Positions 55,972-64,000 of a stretch of DNA of 64,000 nucleotides are shown here, piece by piece. The translations under genes and the position numbers were made by a program. The notes beneath the pieces are model-generated. The model worked only from the letters and a program-made list of their open reading frames with translations, had not been told where the DNA came from and did not search any database. The stretch comes from an uncultured Steroidobacter sp. (GTDB lineage Bacteria; Pseudomonadota; Gammaproteobacteria; Steroidobacterales; Steroidobacteraceae), in NCBI GenBank assembly GCA_938008435.1, contig CALLKK010000011.1, positions 124,001 through 188,000 of the forward strand, in the 5' to 3' direction. The stretch's first letter is position 1; the number at the start of each line of letters is the position of its first letter.

Positions 55972-56916
55972 TCAGTAGCGCCTCAGCACGAGCCAGTTGG
56001 AAAAGGCCGCGAGGGTCGCGGTATCCAAGCCGGTTTTCGCCAGCGCCGCCAGCGCTTGCTCGTGCAGCTCGCGCACGCGCTGGCGCGCCGCGTCGAGACC
56101 TGCGACCAAGGGGTAGGTCGGCTTGTTGAGCGCGAGATCGGCGCCCGTCGCCTTGCCGAGCAGAGCCGGATCGCCTTCGATGTCGAGCAGATCGTCTTGA
56201 ATCTGAAAGGCCAAGCCGACCGCGCTCGCGTACTCGTCGAGCGCCGCGCGCGCGTCGGCGGGCAGTTCCGGTTTGCAGGCAGCGGCCATCATCACGCACG
56301 CGCGAATGAGCGCGCCGGTCTTGCGAGCATGCATCACCTCGACTTCGGGAAGCGTCAGGCTCCGGCCCATCGCTGCGAGGTCGAGCGCCTGACCGCCCGC
56401 CATGCCGGCCGTGCCGCTCGCCTCGGCGAGGATCGCCACGAGCTGTAGGCGCACGCTTGCATCGTCCGGGAGCCCGGGCCCGCTGACGAGGGTCTGAAAC
56501 GCCAACACCTGCAGGGCATCGCCCGCGAGGATCGCAGTCGCTTCGTCAAATGCCTTGTGGCAGGTCGGCCGTCCGCGTCGCAGATCGTCGTTGTCCATCG
56601 CGGGCAGGTCGTCGTGCACGAGCGAGTAGACGTGGATGAATTCGACGGCGCATGCCGCCCCGTCGATGCTCGCAAGCGGGATGCCGAGCGTTTCGGCCGT
56701 GGCGTAGACCAGCGCGGGCCGAATGCGTTTGCCGCCGCCGAGGACGCTGTAGCGCATCGCCTCGTGCAGGCGTTTCGGCTCGCTGTCCGACGAGGGCAGA
56801 TACGCGGCGAGCTGCGCTTCGATGCGCTGCTGCCAGCCTTTCAGGCGCGCGGAGAACTCTGCAGAAGTCGGATCCACGACAACGGGCTCGGGCGCGTTAC
56901 TCGTTGCCGTTCTCAT
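55972..56916 (-). CDS. ispA: Farnesyl diphosphate synthase
   Basis: IspA condenses IPP with DMAPP and GPP to give farnesyl diphosphate. The 314-residue protein has MRYSVLGGGKRIRPALVYATAE, the first Asp-rich motif HVYSLVHDDLPAMDNDDLRRG, and the second Asp-rich motif LAFQIQDDLLDIEGDPALLGK, followed by a late KPTYPLVAGLDAAR. The residues before the first Asp-rich motif suit a C15-chain enzyme. Its ATG lies 20 bases inside the end of xseB, so the two genes overlap. dxs is downstream. Confidence 0.95.
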   Translation of the reverse strand: MRTATSNAPEPVVVDPTSAEFSARLKGWQQRIEAQLAAYLPSSDSEPKRLHEAMRYSVLGGGKRIRPALVYATAETLGIPLASIDGAACAVEFIHVYSLVHDDLPAMDNDDLRRGRPTCHKAFDEATAILAGDALQVLAFQTLVSGPGLPDDASVRLQLVAILAEASGTAGMAGGQALDLAAMGRSLTLPEVEVMHARKTGALIRACVMMAAACKPELPADARAALDEYASAVGLAFQIQDDLLDIEGDPALLGKATGADLALNKPTYPLVAGLDAARQRVRELHEQALAALAKTGLDTATLAAFSNWLVLRRY

Positions 56917-57178
56917 CGGGATCGAACTCGGCCGTGTCGAACTCGTCCTCGCCGCCGCTCTTGCGCAGGAGGATCTCCACCTTTTGCTCCGCTTCTTTGA
57001 GCGCGTTCTGGCACGCGCGCGTCAGTTGGACGCCGCGCTCGAACTGCTTGAGCGATTCTTCGAGGCTGAGCTCGCCTTGCTCGAGCTTTTCGACGATGGC
57101 CTCGAGCTCTGCCAGCGAGCGCTCGAAGTCCGGCAACGGCTCGCTGGCGTCGGTGGATTTCGATTTGGACGTCGTCAC
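56897..57178 (-). CDS. xseB: Exonuclease VII small subunit
   Basis: XseB is the small helical partner of XseA in exonuclease VII. The 93-residue protein has the family core PDFERSLAELEAIVEKLEQGELSLEESLKQFERGVQLTRACQNALKEAEQKVEIL in overlapping pieces, with an acidic C terminus (EDEFDTAEFDPDENGNE). It starts MTTSKSKSTDASEP. It overlaps ispA, the usual xseB-ispA-dxs order in Proteobacteria. xseA is not in the window. Confidence 0.93.
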   Translation of the reverse strand: MTTSKSKSTDASEPLPDFERSLAELEAIVEKLEQGELSLEESLKQFERGVQLTRACQNALKEAEQKVEILLRKSGGEDEFDTAEFDPDENGNE

Positions 57179-57314
57179 GTTCGTGCTTGGAGGTTACGGG
57201 CCGCGCAAGCTTGCATGCATGCAGGAACACGGTCAAATGCGAATGCGCGCATGCTTTGTCGAGCGGATTTCCGACGTTGACTTGCCGGAGGGGCGGGCAT
57301 AGATTCGGTCGAAG

Positions 57315-57329
57315 TTAGACTCGGTCTAA
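57315..57329. promoter_or_regulatory. Palindrome upstream of the rubrerythrin gene
   Basis: TTAGAC (57315-57320), TCG, GTCTAA (57324-57329): a perfect 6-3-6 inverted repeat 98 bases upstream of the rubrerythrin ATG. It could be an operator; its regulator is unknown. Part of the motif (AGTCTAGG) recurs shortly downstream near 57335-57343. Confidence 0.4.
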
Positions 57330-57426
57330 AGCGCCAGTCTAGGCCGAGTCGGACACCGGCACGAGGTACCGCCGCGTGCTGCCTTGAGGGTCGCTCTTTC
57401 GGTTTTCATCCAGCGAGGGTTCCGAA

Positions 57427-57843
57427 ATGAAGAGTCTGAAAGGCACGAATACGGAAAAGAATCTGAAGGATGCATTTGCCGGTGAATCGCAGGCGAACCG
57501 CCGCTACCTGTACTTCGCCGCGAAGGCGGACATCGAGGGCTACAACGACGTCGCCGCCGTGTTCCGCTCGACGGCCGAAGGCGAAACAGGCCATGCGCAC
57601 GGTCACCTCGAATACCTCGAAGCGGTCGGCGATCCTGCGACGGGACTGCCGATCGGTCCGACGGAGGCAAACCTGAAAGCTGCCATCGCGGGCGAAACGC
57701 ACGAGTACACCGACATGTACCCGGGCATGGCGAGGCAAGCGCGCGAAGAAGGCTTCGACGAGATCGCCGATTGGTTCGAGACGCTTGCCAAGGCCGAGCG
57801 CTCGCACGCGAACCGCTTCCAAAAAGCGCTCGACGCGCTGTGA
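57427..57843 (+). CDS. Rubrerythrin-type diiron protein without rubredoxin domain
   Basis: The 138-residue protein is a four-helix ferritin-like domain. Iron-binding segments are KDAFAGESQANRRYLYFA, STAEGETGHAHGHLEYL, AAIAGETHEYTDMY and LAKAERSHANRFQKAL, each with Glu and/or E-x-x-H. No C-terminal C-x-x-C rubredoxin part is present, so an outside electron donor is needed. Such proteins reduce peroxide. The next genes encode an Fe-S oxidoreductase and DUF3501, a recurrent trio. TTCCGAAATG-type spacing gives a plausible but weak ribosome site. Confidence 0.93.
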   Translation: MKSLKGTNTEKNLKDAFAGESQANRRYLYFAAKADIEGYNDVAAVFRSTAEGETGHAHGHLEYLEAVGDPATGLPIGPTEANLKAAIAGETHEYTDMYPGMARQAREEGFDEIADWFETLAKAERSHANRFQKALDAL

Positions 57844-57958
57844 GCGCGGCTTAGACGGCGGAAGGCTCGGGCGCTTCGCCGCGCGGCGTGCTGCCGATGC
57901 GCGCGTTCGAGCCTGTCTCTCAACGCATGCGCTAAGTAGGCGTAGCGAGGGTCGTAGC

Positions 57959-59311
57959 GTGTCCAAGTCGCCCGCGTCTTCGACGACTCGCGAGGGCAGT
58001 CTGGAAGCGCCCACGCGCCACCCGATCCCCTGGCGCGAGCCGGACTACTTGAACGAAACGTCGCTCTTTCGCGAGCTCGAGCGCATCTTCGACATCTGTC
58101 ACGGCTGTCGGCGCTGTTTCAGTCTTTGCAACGCCTTTCCGACGCTCTTCGACGCCATCGACGAGTCGAGCACCGGCGAGCTCGACGCGGTGGACAAGAA
58201 GGTCTACTGGGACGTCGTCGATCACTGCTATCTCTGCGACATGTGCTACATGTCGAAGTGTCCCTACGTGCCACCGCATCCTTGGAACGTCGACTTCCCG
58301 CATCTCATGCTGCGCGCGAAGGCGTACAAGTTCAAACATCGCCCAGTGCGCGCGCGGGATCGCATCTTGAGCTCGACCGATGCAGTCGGAAGCATCGCAG
58401 GCATTCCCGTCGTGGCCGAGCTCGTCAATGCCGTCAATCGTTCGGCGGGGGGACGCAAGCTGCTCGAAAAGACGCTTGGCGTGCATCGCGAAGCGCCGGT
58501 GCCTGCATATCACAGCCGCACCTATCGCAAGCGTCACGCTGCCAAAGGCCGCTCTACGCTGGTCGCGCAGCCCAGTGCGGAAACCCGCGGCCGCGTCGTG
58601 TTGTTCGCGACGTGCTACGGCAATCGCAACGAGCCGGCCCTTTGCGAAGACCTCGTGGCCGTATTCGAGCACAACGGCATTCCCGTTGAGCTTGCTGCGA
58701 GCGAGCGTTGTTGCGGGATGCCCAAGCTCGAGCTCGGCGACCTCGAGTCGGTCGAGCAGCTCAAGAATCGCAATGTCGTGGAACTGGCGCGCTGGGTCGA
58801 TGAGGGCTGGGACATCGTTACGCCGATTCCCTCGTGCACGCTGATGTTCAAGCAGGAGCTGCCGCTGCTCTTCCCGGACGATGCGCTCGTGCAGAAGGTG
58901 CGCGATGCAATGTTCGATCCTTTCGAATATCTGTGGGCGCGCTACCGCGCCGGGCTCTTGCGCACCGACTTCGCGCGTTCGCTCGGCCGCATCACGTATC
59001 ACGTCCCGTGCCACACGCGCGTGCAGAACCTGGGGCTGAAGACGCGCGACGTGCTCACGCTCGTACCCGAGACGCAAGTGGAAGTGATCGAGCGTTGCTC
59101 GGGCCACAATGGCACCTACGGCGTCAAGCTCGAATTTCGCGAGACCTCGATGAAGATCGGCAGGCCGGTCGTGCGTCGCGTGGCCGACTCGAACGCCGAC
59201 TTCTATGCGAGCGATTGTCCGATGGCCGGCCATCAGATCGAATCCGGCCTCGAAAGCGGCAAGGAACCGGCCCATCCGCTCAAGTTGTTGCGGATGGCGT
59301 ATGGCATTTGA
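57959..59311 (+). CDS. Fe-S oxidoreductase of the GlpC / heterodisulfide reductase family
   Basis: The 450-residue protein has two ferredoxin-type four-cysteine sites near the N terminus, ICHGCRRCFSLCNAFP and HCYLCDMCYMSKCPYVPP, for [4Fe-4S] clusters. Two cysteine-rich C-terminal halves of the CCG type follow (RVVLFATCYGNRNEP, AASERCCGMPKLELG, TYHVPCHTRVQNLG and a late ASDCPMAGHQIESG). This is the GlpC/HdrB-like layout. No membrane helix is seen. The start is GTG at 57959 with GAGGG eight bases upstream; the longer frame starts inside the rubrerythrin gene. It may shuttle electrons to the diiron protein. DUF3501 follows. Confidence 0.9.
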   Translation: MSKSPASSTTREGSLEAPTRHPIPWREPDYLNETSLFRELERIFDICHGCRRCFSLCNAFPTLFDAIDESSTGELDAVDKKVYWDVVDHCYLCDMCYMSKCPYVPPHPWNVDFPHLMLRAKAYKFKHRPVRARDRILSSTDAVGSIAGIPVVAELVNAVNRSAGGRKLLEKTLGVHREAPVPAYHSRTYRKRHAAKGRSTLVAQPSAETRGRVVLFATCYGNRNEPALCEDLVAVFEHNGIPVELAASERCCGMPKLELGDLESVEQLKNRNVVELARWVDEGWDIVTPIPSCTLMFKQELPLLFPDDALVQKVRDAMFDPFEYLWARYRAGLLRTDFARSLGRITYHVPCHTRVQNLGLKTRDVLTLVPETQVEVIERCSGHNGTYGVKLEFRETSMKIGRPVVRRVADSNADFYASDCPMAGHQIESGLESGKEPAHPLKLLRMAYGI

Positions 59312-59396
59312 AGGAGGAGGAAGGTAGGCGAGGGGCGTCAAGGGAGCGGCATTGGGTGCCGGCACTTCGCTTCGCGGCTACATCCTTGGAGTGAGT

Positions 59397-59987
59397 ATGC
59401 AGCTAGGTAAGCTCACCCGCGCCGATCTCATGAGCCTCGAGCAATACTCCGTCGCGCGTAAGGACTTTCGCGCGAAGGTGCTCGACCACAAGCGGCGGCG
59501 GACGATCGCAGTCGGGCCGCACGCGACGTGGTGCTTCGAGGATCGCTTGACGGTGCAATATCAGATTCAGGAGATGCTCAGGGTCGAGCGCATCTTCGAA
59601 GCGCAAGGCATTCAGGACGAGCTCGATGCCTACAATCCGTTGATCCCCGACGGCACCAACTGGAAGGTGACGTTCATGATCGAGTACCCGGATCCGGCCG
59701 AGCGCAAACGACGCTTGGCCGAGCTCAAGGGAATCGAGGATCGTTGCTGGGTGCAGGTGGCGGACTTCGAGCGCGTCTGGGCCATTGCGGACGAGGATCT
59801 CGAGCGCGAAACCGAAGAGAAGACCTCCTCGGTGCACTTCCTGCGTTTCGAGCTGACCCAGCCGATGCGCGAGGCCGTGAAGAACGGCGCTGCAGTCAGC
59901 GTCGGCGTCGACCACGACCACTATCGCTACAGCGTCGAACCGTTGCCGCAGACGATTCGCACTGCGCTCGCCGCCGACCTGGCCTGA
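59397..59987 (+). CDS. DUF3501 family protein
   Basis: The 196-residue protein is of unknown function. It starts MQLGKLTRADLMSLEQYSVA and contains the family segments TIAVGPHATWCFEDRLTVQYQIQEMLRVERIFE, IPDGTNWKVTFMIEYPDPAERKRRLAEL, SSVHFLRFELTQPMREAVKNGAAVSVGVDHDHY and a C-terminal LPQTIRTALAADL. No signal peptide or membrane helix is seen. The ATG at 59397 has TTGGAG six bases upstream. It is the third gene of the rubrerythrin-FeS-DUF3501 run and is likely involved in the same process. Confidence 0.9.
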   Translation: MQLGKLTRADLMSLEQYSVARKDFRAKVLDHKRRRTIAVGPHATWCFEDRLTVQYQIQEMLRVERIFEAQGIQDELDAYNPLIPDGTNWKVTFMIEYPDPAERKRRLAELKGIEDRCWVQVADFERVWAIADEDLERETEEKTSSVHFLRFELTQPMREAVKNGAAVSVGVDHDHYRYSVEPLPQTIRTALAADLA

Positions 59988-60104
59988 GGCGGCTTGCGGG
60001 ATTGTCGTAGCGCGCGCTGCGCGTCTTCTCCTCATCCGTGGCACGCGTTGCCGCGCGCGGCCGCCGGCCTGCGGGCACAGGCGGCCATCCATTCCGCGCC
60101 TCTC

Positions 60105-60113
60105 TGCTAGAAT
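60105..60113 (+). promoter_or_regulatory. Candidate extended -10 box for parE
   Basis: TGCTAGAAT lies 37 bases before the parE ATG and continues CCGCGCG, the same string as at glyA. It should support transcription with a poor -35. Confidence 0.5.
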
Positions 60114-60150
60114 CCGCGCGCCTTCAACTCTCAAGCGCGTTCGCGAATAA

Positions 60151-62043
60151 ATGGCTCAGTCCTATACCGCTTCCGACATCGAAGTATTGAGCGGGCTCGA
60201 TCCGGTACGACGCCGTCCGGGAATGTACACGGACACGAGCCGGCCGAATCACCTGGCGCACGAGGTCATCGATAACTCCGTCGACGAGGCGCTCGCAGGC
60301 CATGCGAAGCGCATCGATGTGACTTTGTACAAGGACGGATCGCTCGAAGTGGCCGACGACGGCCGCGGCATGCCCGTCGACATCCATCCGAAGGAGAAGA
60401 TCAGCGGCGTCGAGCTCATCCTCACGCGCTTGCATGCGGGCGGCAAGTTCTCGGACAAGAACTACAAGTTCTCCGGCGGCTTGCACGGCGTCGGCGTGTC
60501 GGTCGTCAACGCGTTGTCCAAGCATCTGGAGTGCTGGGTCAAGCGCGGCGGCAAGGAGTACAACATCGGCTTCAAGAACGGAAAGGTGTTCTCGAAGCTG
60601 CAAGTCGTGGGCAATGTCGCGAAGAACGACACGGGCACCACGGTGCGCTTCTGGCCGGACCCGCAGTTCTTCGAGTCCGTGAACTTCTCTGTTTCCAAGC
60701 TCAAGCACGTGCTGCGCGCGAAAGCCGTGCTCTGTCCCGGGCTGCACGTCACGCTGACGATCGAGCAGACCGGCGAGAAGGAAGAGTGGTGCTACGCAGG
60801 CGGTCTCACCGAGTACCTGCGCGAGGCGCTCGGTCAAGGCGAATGGCTCCCGACAGAGCTCTTCAGCGGCAGCATCGAGGGCGAGCAAGAGGCGGCCGAA
60901 TGGGCGCTTGCCTGGCGCATCGACGAGGGACCCAAGGTCGAGGAGAGCTACGTCAACTTGATTCCGACGCCGCAAGGCGGCACGCACGTCAATGGCCTGC
61001 GCGTCGGGCTCACGGATGCGATCCGCGAGTTCTGCGAATTCCGCAACTTGTTGCCGAAGGGCTTGAAGCTCGCGCCCGAAGACGTGTGGGACGGGCTGAG
61101 CTACGTGCTCTCGACGAAGATGAAGGAGCCGCAGTTCGCCGGTCAGACGAAAGAGCGTCTGGCCTCGCGCGAGGCGGCCGCGTTCGTCTCGGGCGTCGTC
61201 AAAGATCAGTTTGCGCTGTGGCTGAATCAGCACCCTGAGTCGGGCGAGCGCATCGCGCAGCTGGCGATCGCTGGCGCGCAAGCACGTCTCAAGGCCTCGA
61301 AGGCGGTGGCGCGCAAGCGCGTGGTCAGTGGCCCTGCGTTGCCCGGCAAGCTGGCCGACTGCACCTCGCAGGATCCGGCACGCAGCGAGCTGTTCCTCGT
61401 GGAAGGTGATTCGGCAGGCGGCTCGGCGAAGCAGGCGCGCGATCGCGAGTTCCAGGCGGTGATGCCGTTGCGCGGCAAGATTCTCAATACCTGGGAGGTC
61501 GATGCGTCCGAGGTGCTGCAATCGCAGGAAGTGCACCACATCGCGATCGCGATCGGCGTCGATCCCGGTTCGGACAAGCTGGATGGCCTTCGCTATCACA
61601 AGATCTGCATCCTCGCCGACGCCGACTCCGACGGGCAGCACATCGCAACGCTTCTGTGCGCGCTGTTCCTGCGTCACTTCCGTCCGCTCGTGCTCGCAGG
61701 ACACATCTACGTCGCGATGCCGCCTTTGTACCGCATCGACGTCGGCAAGCAGGTCTATTACGCGCTCGATGACGCCGAGCGTGCGGGCATTCTCGATCGC
61801 ATCGCGGCCGAGAATCCGCGCGCCAAGCCCGTCGTGACTCGCTTCAAAGGTCTCGGCGAGATGAGCGCGTTGCAGTTGCGCGAGACCACGATGGCGCCCG
61901 AAACGCGCCGGCTCGTGCAGCTGACCGTCGATTCGAACGATGAAGCCGACCAGATGCTCGACATGCTGCTTGCCAAGAAGCGCGCTGCCGATCGCCGGCA
62001 CTGGCTCGAGACCAAGGGCAATTTGGCGGAAGTACAGGTCTAG
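60151..62043 (+). CDS. parE: DNA topoisomerase IV subunit B
   Basis: ParE is the ATPase subunit that, with ParC, unlinks daughter chromosomes. The 630-residue length equals the E. coli protein. It has a GHKL ATP site with EVIDNSVDEALAGHAKRIDV, ADDGRGMPVDIHPKE and the glycine loop FSGGLHGVGVSVVNAL; LIPTPQGGTHVNGLRVGL; and a Toprim region with ELFLVEGDSAGGSAKQARD and ADADSDGQHIATLLCALFLRHF. The C-terminal tail includes DRRHWLE. parC follows after 97 bases. Confidence 0.97.
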   Translation: MAQSYTASDIEVLSGLDPVRRRPGMYTDTSRPNHLAHEVIDNSVDEALAGHAKRIDVTLYKDGSLEVADDGRGMPVDIHPKEKISGVELILTRLHAGGKFSDKNYKFSGGLHGVGVSVVNALSKHLECWVKRGGKEYNIGFKNGKVFSKLQVVGNVAKNDTGTTVRFWPDPQFFESVNFSVSKLKHVLRAKAVLCPGLHVTLTIEQTGEKEEWCYAGGLTEYLREALGQGEWLPTELFSGSIEGEQEAAEWALAWRIDEGPKVEESYVNLIPTPQGGTHVNGLRVGLTDAIREFCEFRNLLPKGLKLAPEDVWDGLSYVLSTKMKEPQFAGQTKERLASREAAAFVSGVVKDQFALWLNQHPESGERIAQLAIAGAQARLKASKAVARKRVVSGPALPGKLADCTSQDPARSELFLVEGDSAGGSAKQARDREFQAVMPLRGKILNTWEVDASEVLQSQEVHHIAIAIGVDPGSDKLDGLRYHKICILADADSDGQHIATLLCALFLRHFRPLVLAGHIYVAMPPLYRIDVGKQVYYALDDAERAGILDRIAAENPRAKPVVTRFKGLGEMSALQLRETTMAPETRRLVQLTVDSNDEADQMLDMLLAKKRAADRRHWLETKGNLAEVQV

Positions 62044-62140
62044 CGACACCGACGGGGTGATGGCGACGCTCTTCGGTTTCGGCCTTCGCGCGTCGCCTGC
62101 ACCTGTGACGTCCTCATCTCGTCACTGAGCAAGAACATAC

Positions 62141-64000
62141 ATGCCTACCCAACCTCCATTGAATTTCGAAGGCGTCGAGCGGCAGTCGCTCAAGACGTTC
62201 ACGGAGAAGGCGTACCTCGACTACTCGATGTACGTGATCCTGGACCGCGCCTTGCCGCACATCGGCGATGGGTTGAAGCCAGTGCAGCGGCGCATCATCT
62301 ACGCGATGAGCGAGCTCGGGCTCTCGGCGACGGCCAAGCACAAGAAGTCCGCGCGCACGATCGGCGACGTCATCGGCAAGTTCCACCCGCATGGCGATTC
62401 CGCGTGCTACGAAGCGATGGTGCTGATGGCGCAGCCGTTCTCGTATCGCTATCCGCTCGTCGACGGCCAAGGCAATTTCGGTTCGCCCGACGATCCGAAG
62501 TCGTTCGCCGCGATGCGCTACACCGAATCGCGACTGACGCGCTATGCGACGCTGCTCCTGCAAGAGCTCGAGCAGGGTACGGTGCAGTGGATGCCGAATT
62601 TCGACGGCACGCTCGAAGAGCCGGCGATCCTCCCGGCACGCGTGCCGAACGTGCTGCTCAACGGCGCGACCGGCATCGCGGTCGGTATGGCCACCGACAT
62701 TCCGCCGCACAATCTGCGCGAGGTGGCAACCGCCTGCGTGCGTCTGCTCGAGGATCCCGACGTCACGCTGCGCGAGCTGTGCAAGCACATCCAGGGGCCG
62801 GATTTCCCGACGGGCGGCGAGATCATCACGCCGCGCAGCGAGATTCGCCGCATGTACGAGACCGGCACCGGCACGATCCGTGCGCGCGCGGTCTACGAGG
62901 TCGAGGACGGTGAGATCGTCATCACGCAGCTGCCGTATCAAGTTTCCGGTGCGCGCGTGCAGGAACAGATCGCCGCGCAGATGCAGGCGAAGAAGCTGCC
63001 GATGGTCGAGGACATCCGCGACGAGTCGGATCACGAGCATCCGACGCGCATCGTCATCGTGCCGCGCTCGAATCGCGTCGACATCGAGCAGCTCATGGCG
63101 CACCTGTTCGCGACGACGGATCTCGAGCGCACCTATCGCGTGAACCTCAACATCATCGGTCTCGACGGCCGTCCGAAGGTGATGAATCTGAAGGGGCTGC
63201 TCGAAGAGTGGCTCGCCTTCCGCATCGATACCGTCACCAAGCGGCTCACGTGGCGCCTCGACAAGGTCAATGCGCGCCTGCACATCCTCGAAGGCCTGCT
63301 GATCGTCTATCTCAATCTCGATGAGGTCATCAGGATCATTCGTCGCGAGGACGAGCCTAAGCCCGTCCTGATGAAGCGCTTCAATCTCACGGAGATGCAG
63401 GCCGAGGCGATTCTCGAGACCAAGCTGCGTCACCTCGCGAAGCTCGAAGAAATGAAGATCCGCGAGGAGCAGAAGGCGCTCACCAAGGAGCGCGACGAGA
63501 TCGATCGTATCTTGAAGAGCAAGGCGCGCCTGAGAAATCTCGTGCGCGACGAGCTCATGGCGGATGCAGAGCAATACGGCGATGCGCGACGCAGCCGCAT
63601 CGTCGAGCGTGCCGCGGCGCAGGCGATCGATGAGACCGAGCTCGTTGCGAGCGAACCGGTCACCGTCGTGTTGTCGCAGCGCGGTTGGGTGCGCGCTGCC
63701 AAGGGGCACGAGATCGATCCGCGGACGCTCTCTTACAAGACGGGCGATTCGTTCCAGGCGGCCGCGCGCGGCCGCAGCACGCAGCAAGCCGTGTTCCTCG
63801 ATAGCACCGGCCGCGCCTACAGCTTGCTCGCGCATACGCTGCCGTCGGCACGCGGGCAGGGCGAGCCGTTGTCGGGACGCATCGATCCGCCGGAGGGCGC
63901 CACCTTCGCGGGCGTGCTCATCGGCGAGCCGCAAGATCGCTGGGTGATCGCTTCGGATGCGGGCTACGGCTTCGTCGTCAAGCTCGAGGACTTGTATGCG
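62141..64000 (+). CDS. parC: DNA topoisomerase IV subunit A, 5' part
   Basis: ParC is the breakage-rejoining subunit. The window holds 620 codons with no stop, so the gene continues past its end. The start is MPTQPPLNFEGVERQSLKTF, followed by DYSMYVILDRALPHIGDGLKPVQRRIIYAM. The quinolone-sensitive region HPHGDSACYEAMVLMAQPF keeps Ser87 and Glu91 (S80 and E84 of E. coli). The catalytic tyrosine is Tyr127 in AAMRYTESRL. A coiled-coil (LLIVYLNLDEVIRIIRREDEPK to RKSKARLRNLVRDEL) precedes the C-terminal DNA-binding part. No terminator separates it from parE. Confidence 0.97.
   Translation, partial: MPTQPPLNFEGVERQSLKTFTEKAYLDYSMYVILDRALPHIGDGLKPVQRRIIYAMSELGLSATAKHKKSARTIGDVIGKFHPHGDSACYEAMVLMAQPFSYRYPLVDGQGNFGSPDDPKSFAAMRYTESRLTRYATLLLQELEQGTVQWMPNFDGTLEEPAILPARVPNVLLNGATGIAVGMATDIPPHNLREVATACVRLLEDPDVTLRELCKHIQGPDFPTGGEIITPRSEIRRMYETGTGTIRARAVYEVEDGEIVITQLPYQVSGARVQEQIAAQMQAKKLPMVEDIRDESDHEHPTRIVIVPRSNRVDIEQLMAHLFATTDLERTYRVNLNIIGLDGRPKVMNLKGLLEEWLAFRIDTVTKRLTWRLDKVNARLHILEGLLIVYLNLDEVIRIIRREDEPKPVLMKRFNLTEMQAEAILETKLRHLAKLEEMKIREEQKALTKERDEIDRILKSKARLRNLVRDELMADAEQYGDARRSRIVERAAAQAIDETELVASEPVTVVLSQRGWVRAAKGHEIDPRTLSYKTGDSFQAAARGRSTQQAVFLDSTGRAYSLLAHTLPSARGQGEPLSGRIDPPEGATFAGVLIGEPQDRWVIASDAGYGFVVKLEDLYA

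Noticed and set aside
60124..62049. 641-codon open frame on the minus strand over parE
   Set aside because: Antisense to a clear parE; rich in Arg, Ala, His and Asp with no domain; no ribosome site.
62114..63934. 606-codon open frame on the minus strand over parC
   Set aside because: Shadow of parC; parC has all expected motifs in the plus frame.

Overview
The window is high-GC DNA packed with ordinary chromosomal genes. It most resembles a free-living Gammaproteobacterium from the Xanthomonadales / Nevskiales / Steroidobacterales neighbourhood. That placement is an inference from gene content and order: ffh-rpsP-rimM-trmD-rplS, a long single-chain PurL, mlaFEDCB, a sufBCDS-sufU-sufT-Rieske operon led by an Rrf2 regulator, glyA-nrdR-ribD-ribE-ribB-ribH-nusB-thiL-pgpA, EttA, and adjacent parE-parC. 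No phage, insertion sequence, CRISPR array or rRNA was seen. One tRNA gene is present, tRNA-Ser(CGA).

Layout. 1-2.6 kb: 3' end of ffh, then rpsP-rimM-trmD-rplS, closed by a strong terminator. 2.7-5.7 kb: an exported sorbosone-dehydrogenase-like beta-propeller protein and the protease SppA. 5.7-10.1 kb: kbl-tdh (threonine breakdown) and glpD on the minus strand, with hslR divergent from glpD across a 28-bp palindrome. 10.2-18.9 kb: an XdhC-like protein, a small exported protein, a 52-codon acidic protein, a MOSC protein, a YhhQ-type transporter, a thioredoxin-TPR protein, a DUF481 outer-membrane protein, and a bifunctional PutA without the DNA-binding domain. 18.9-26.2 kb (minus strand): sixA and the SUF iron-sulfur operon, with an Rrf2 regulator and a near-perfect operator-like palindrome at its head. 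26.7-30.6 kb: the complete Mla phospholipid-transport set, mlaFEDCB on the plus strand facing mlaA. 30.7-34.3 kb: an M48 TPR protease, tRNA-Ser(CGA) with a structured partial duplicate next to it, and an MltF-type lytic transglycosylase that seems to start at CTG. 34.3-43 kb: an isolated TagH-type FHA protein, a DUF1820 protein, purL, a two-helix membrane protein and ettA. 43-52.9 kb: an AcuC-like deacetylase, glyA, nrdR, the riboflavin genes, nusB, thiL, pgpA, and a Ser/Thr kinase fused to a cyclic-nucleotide-binding domain. 53-57.2 kb (minus strand): folE2, dxs, ispA, xseB. 57.4-60 kb: a rubrerythrin / Fe-S oxidoreductase / DUF3501 trio. 60.1-64 kb: parE and a parC that runs off the window.

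How the genes fit together. Most units are housekeeping: translation, purine, riboflavin, isoprenoid and folate synthesis, Fe-S assembly, envelope maintenance and chromosome segregation. Many neighbours overlap by four bases (ATGA or GTGA), which implies coupled translation in suf, mla and rib. The less ordinary content is the kinase-cNMP fusion, the lone FHA protein and the small Thr-motif protein; the rubrerythrin trio; a RibD with a substituted zinc ligand and a RibB with a degenerate GTP cyclohydrolase domain; and several DNA or RNA structures between genes. No single large undescribed system is obvious. The strongest unexplained signals are the hairpin block inside a broken tRNA-Ser copy (32.35-32.52 kb) and the glpD/hslR palindrome.
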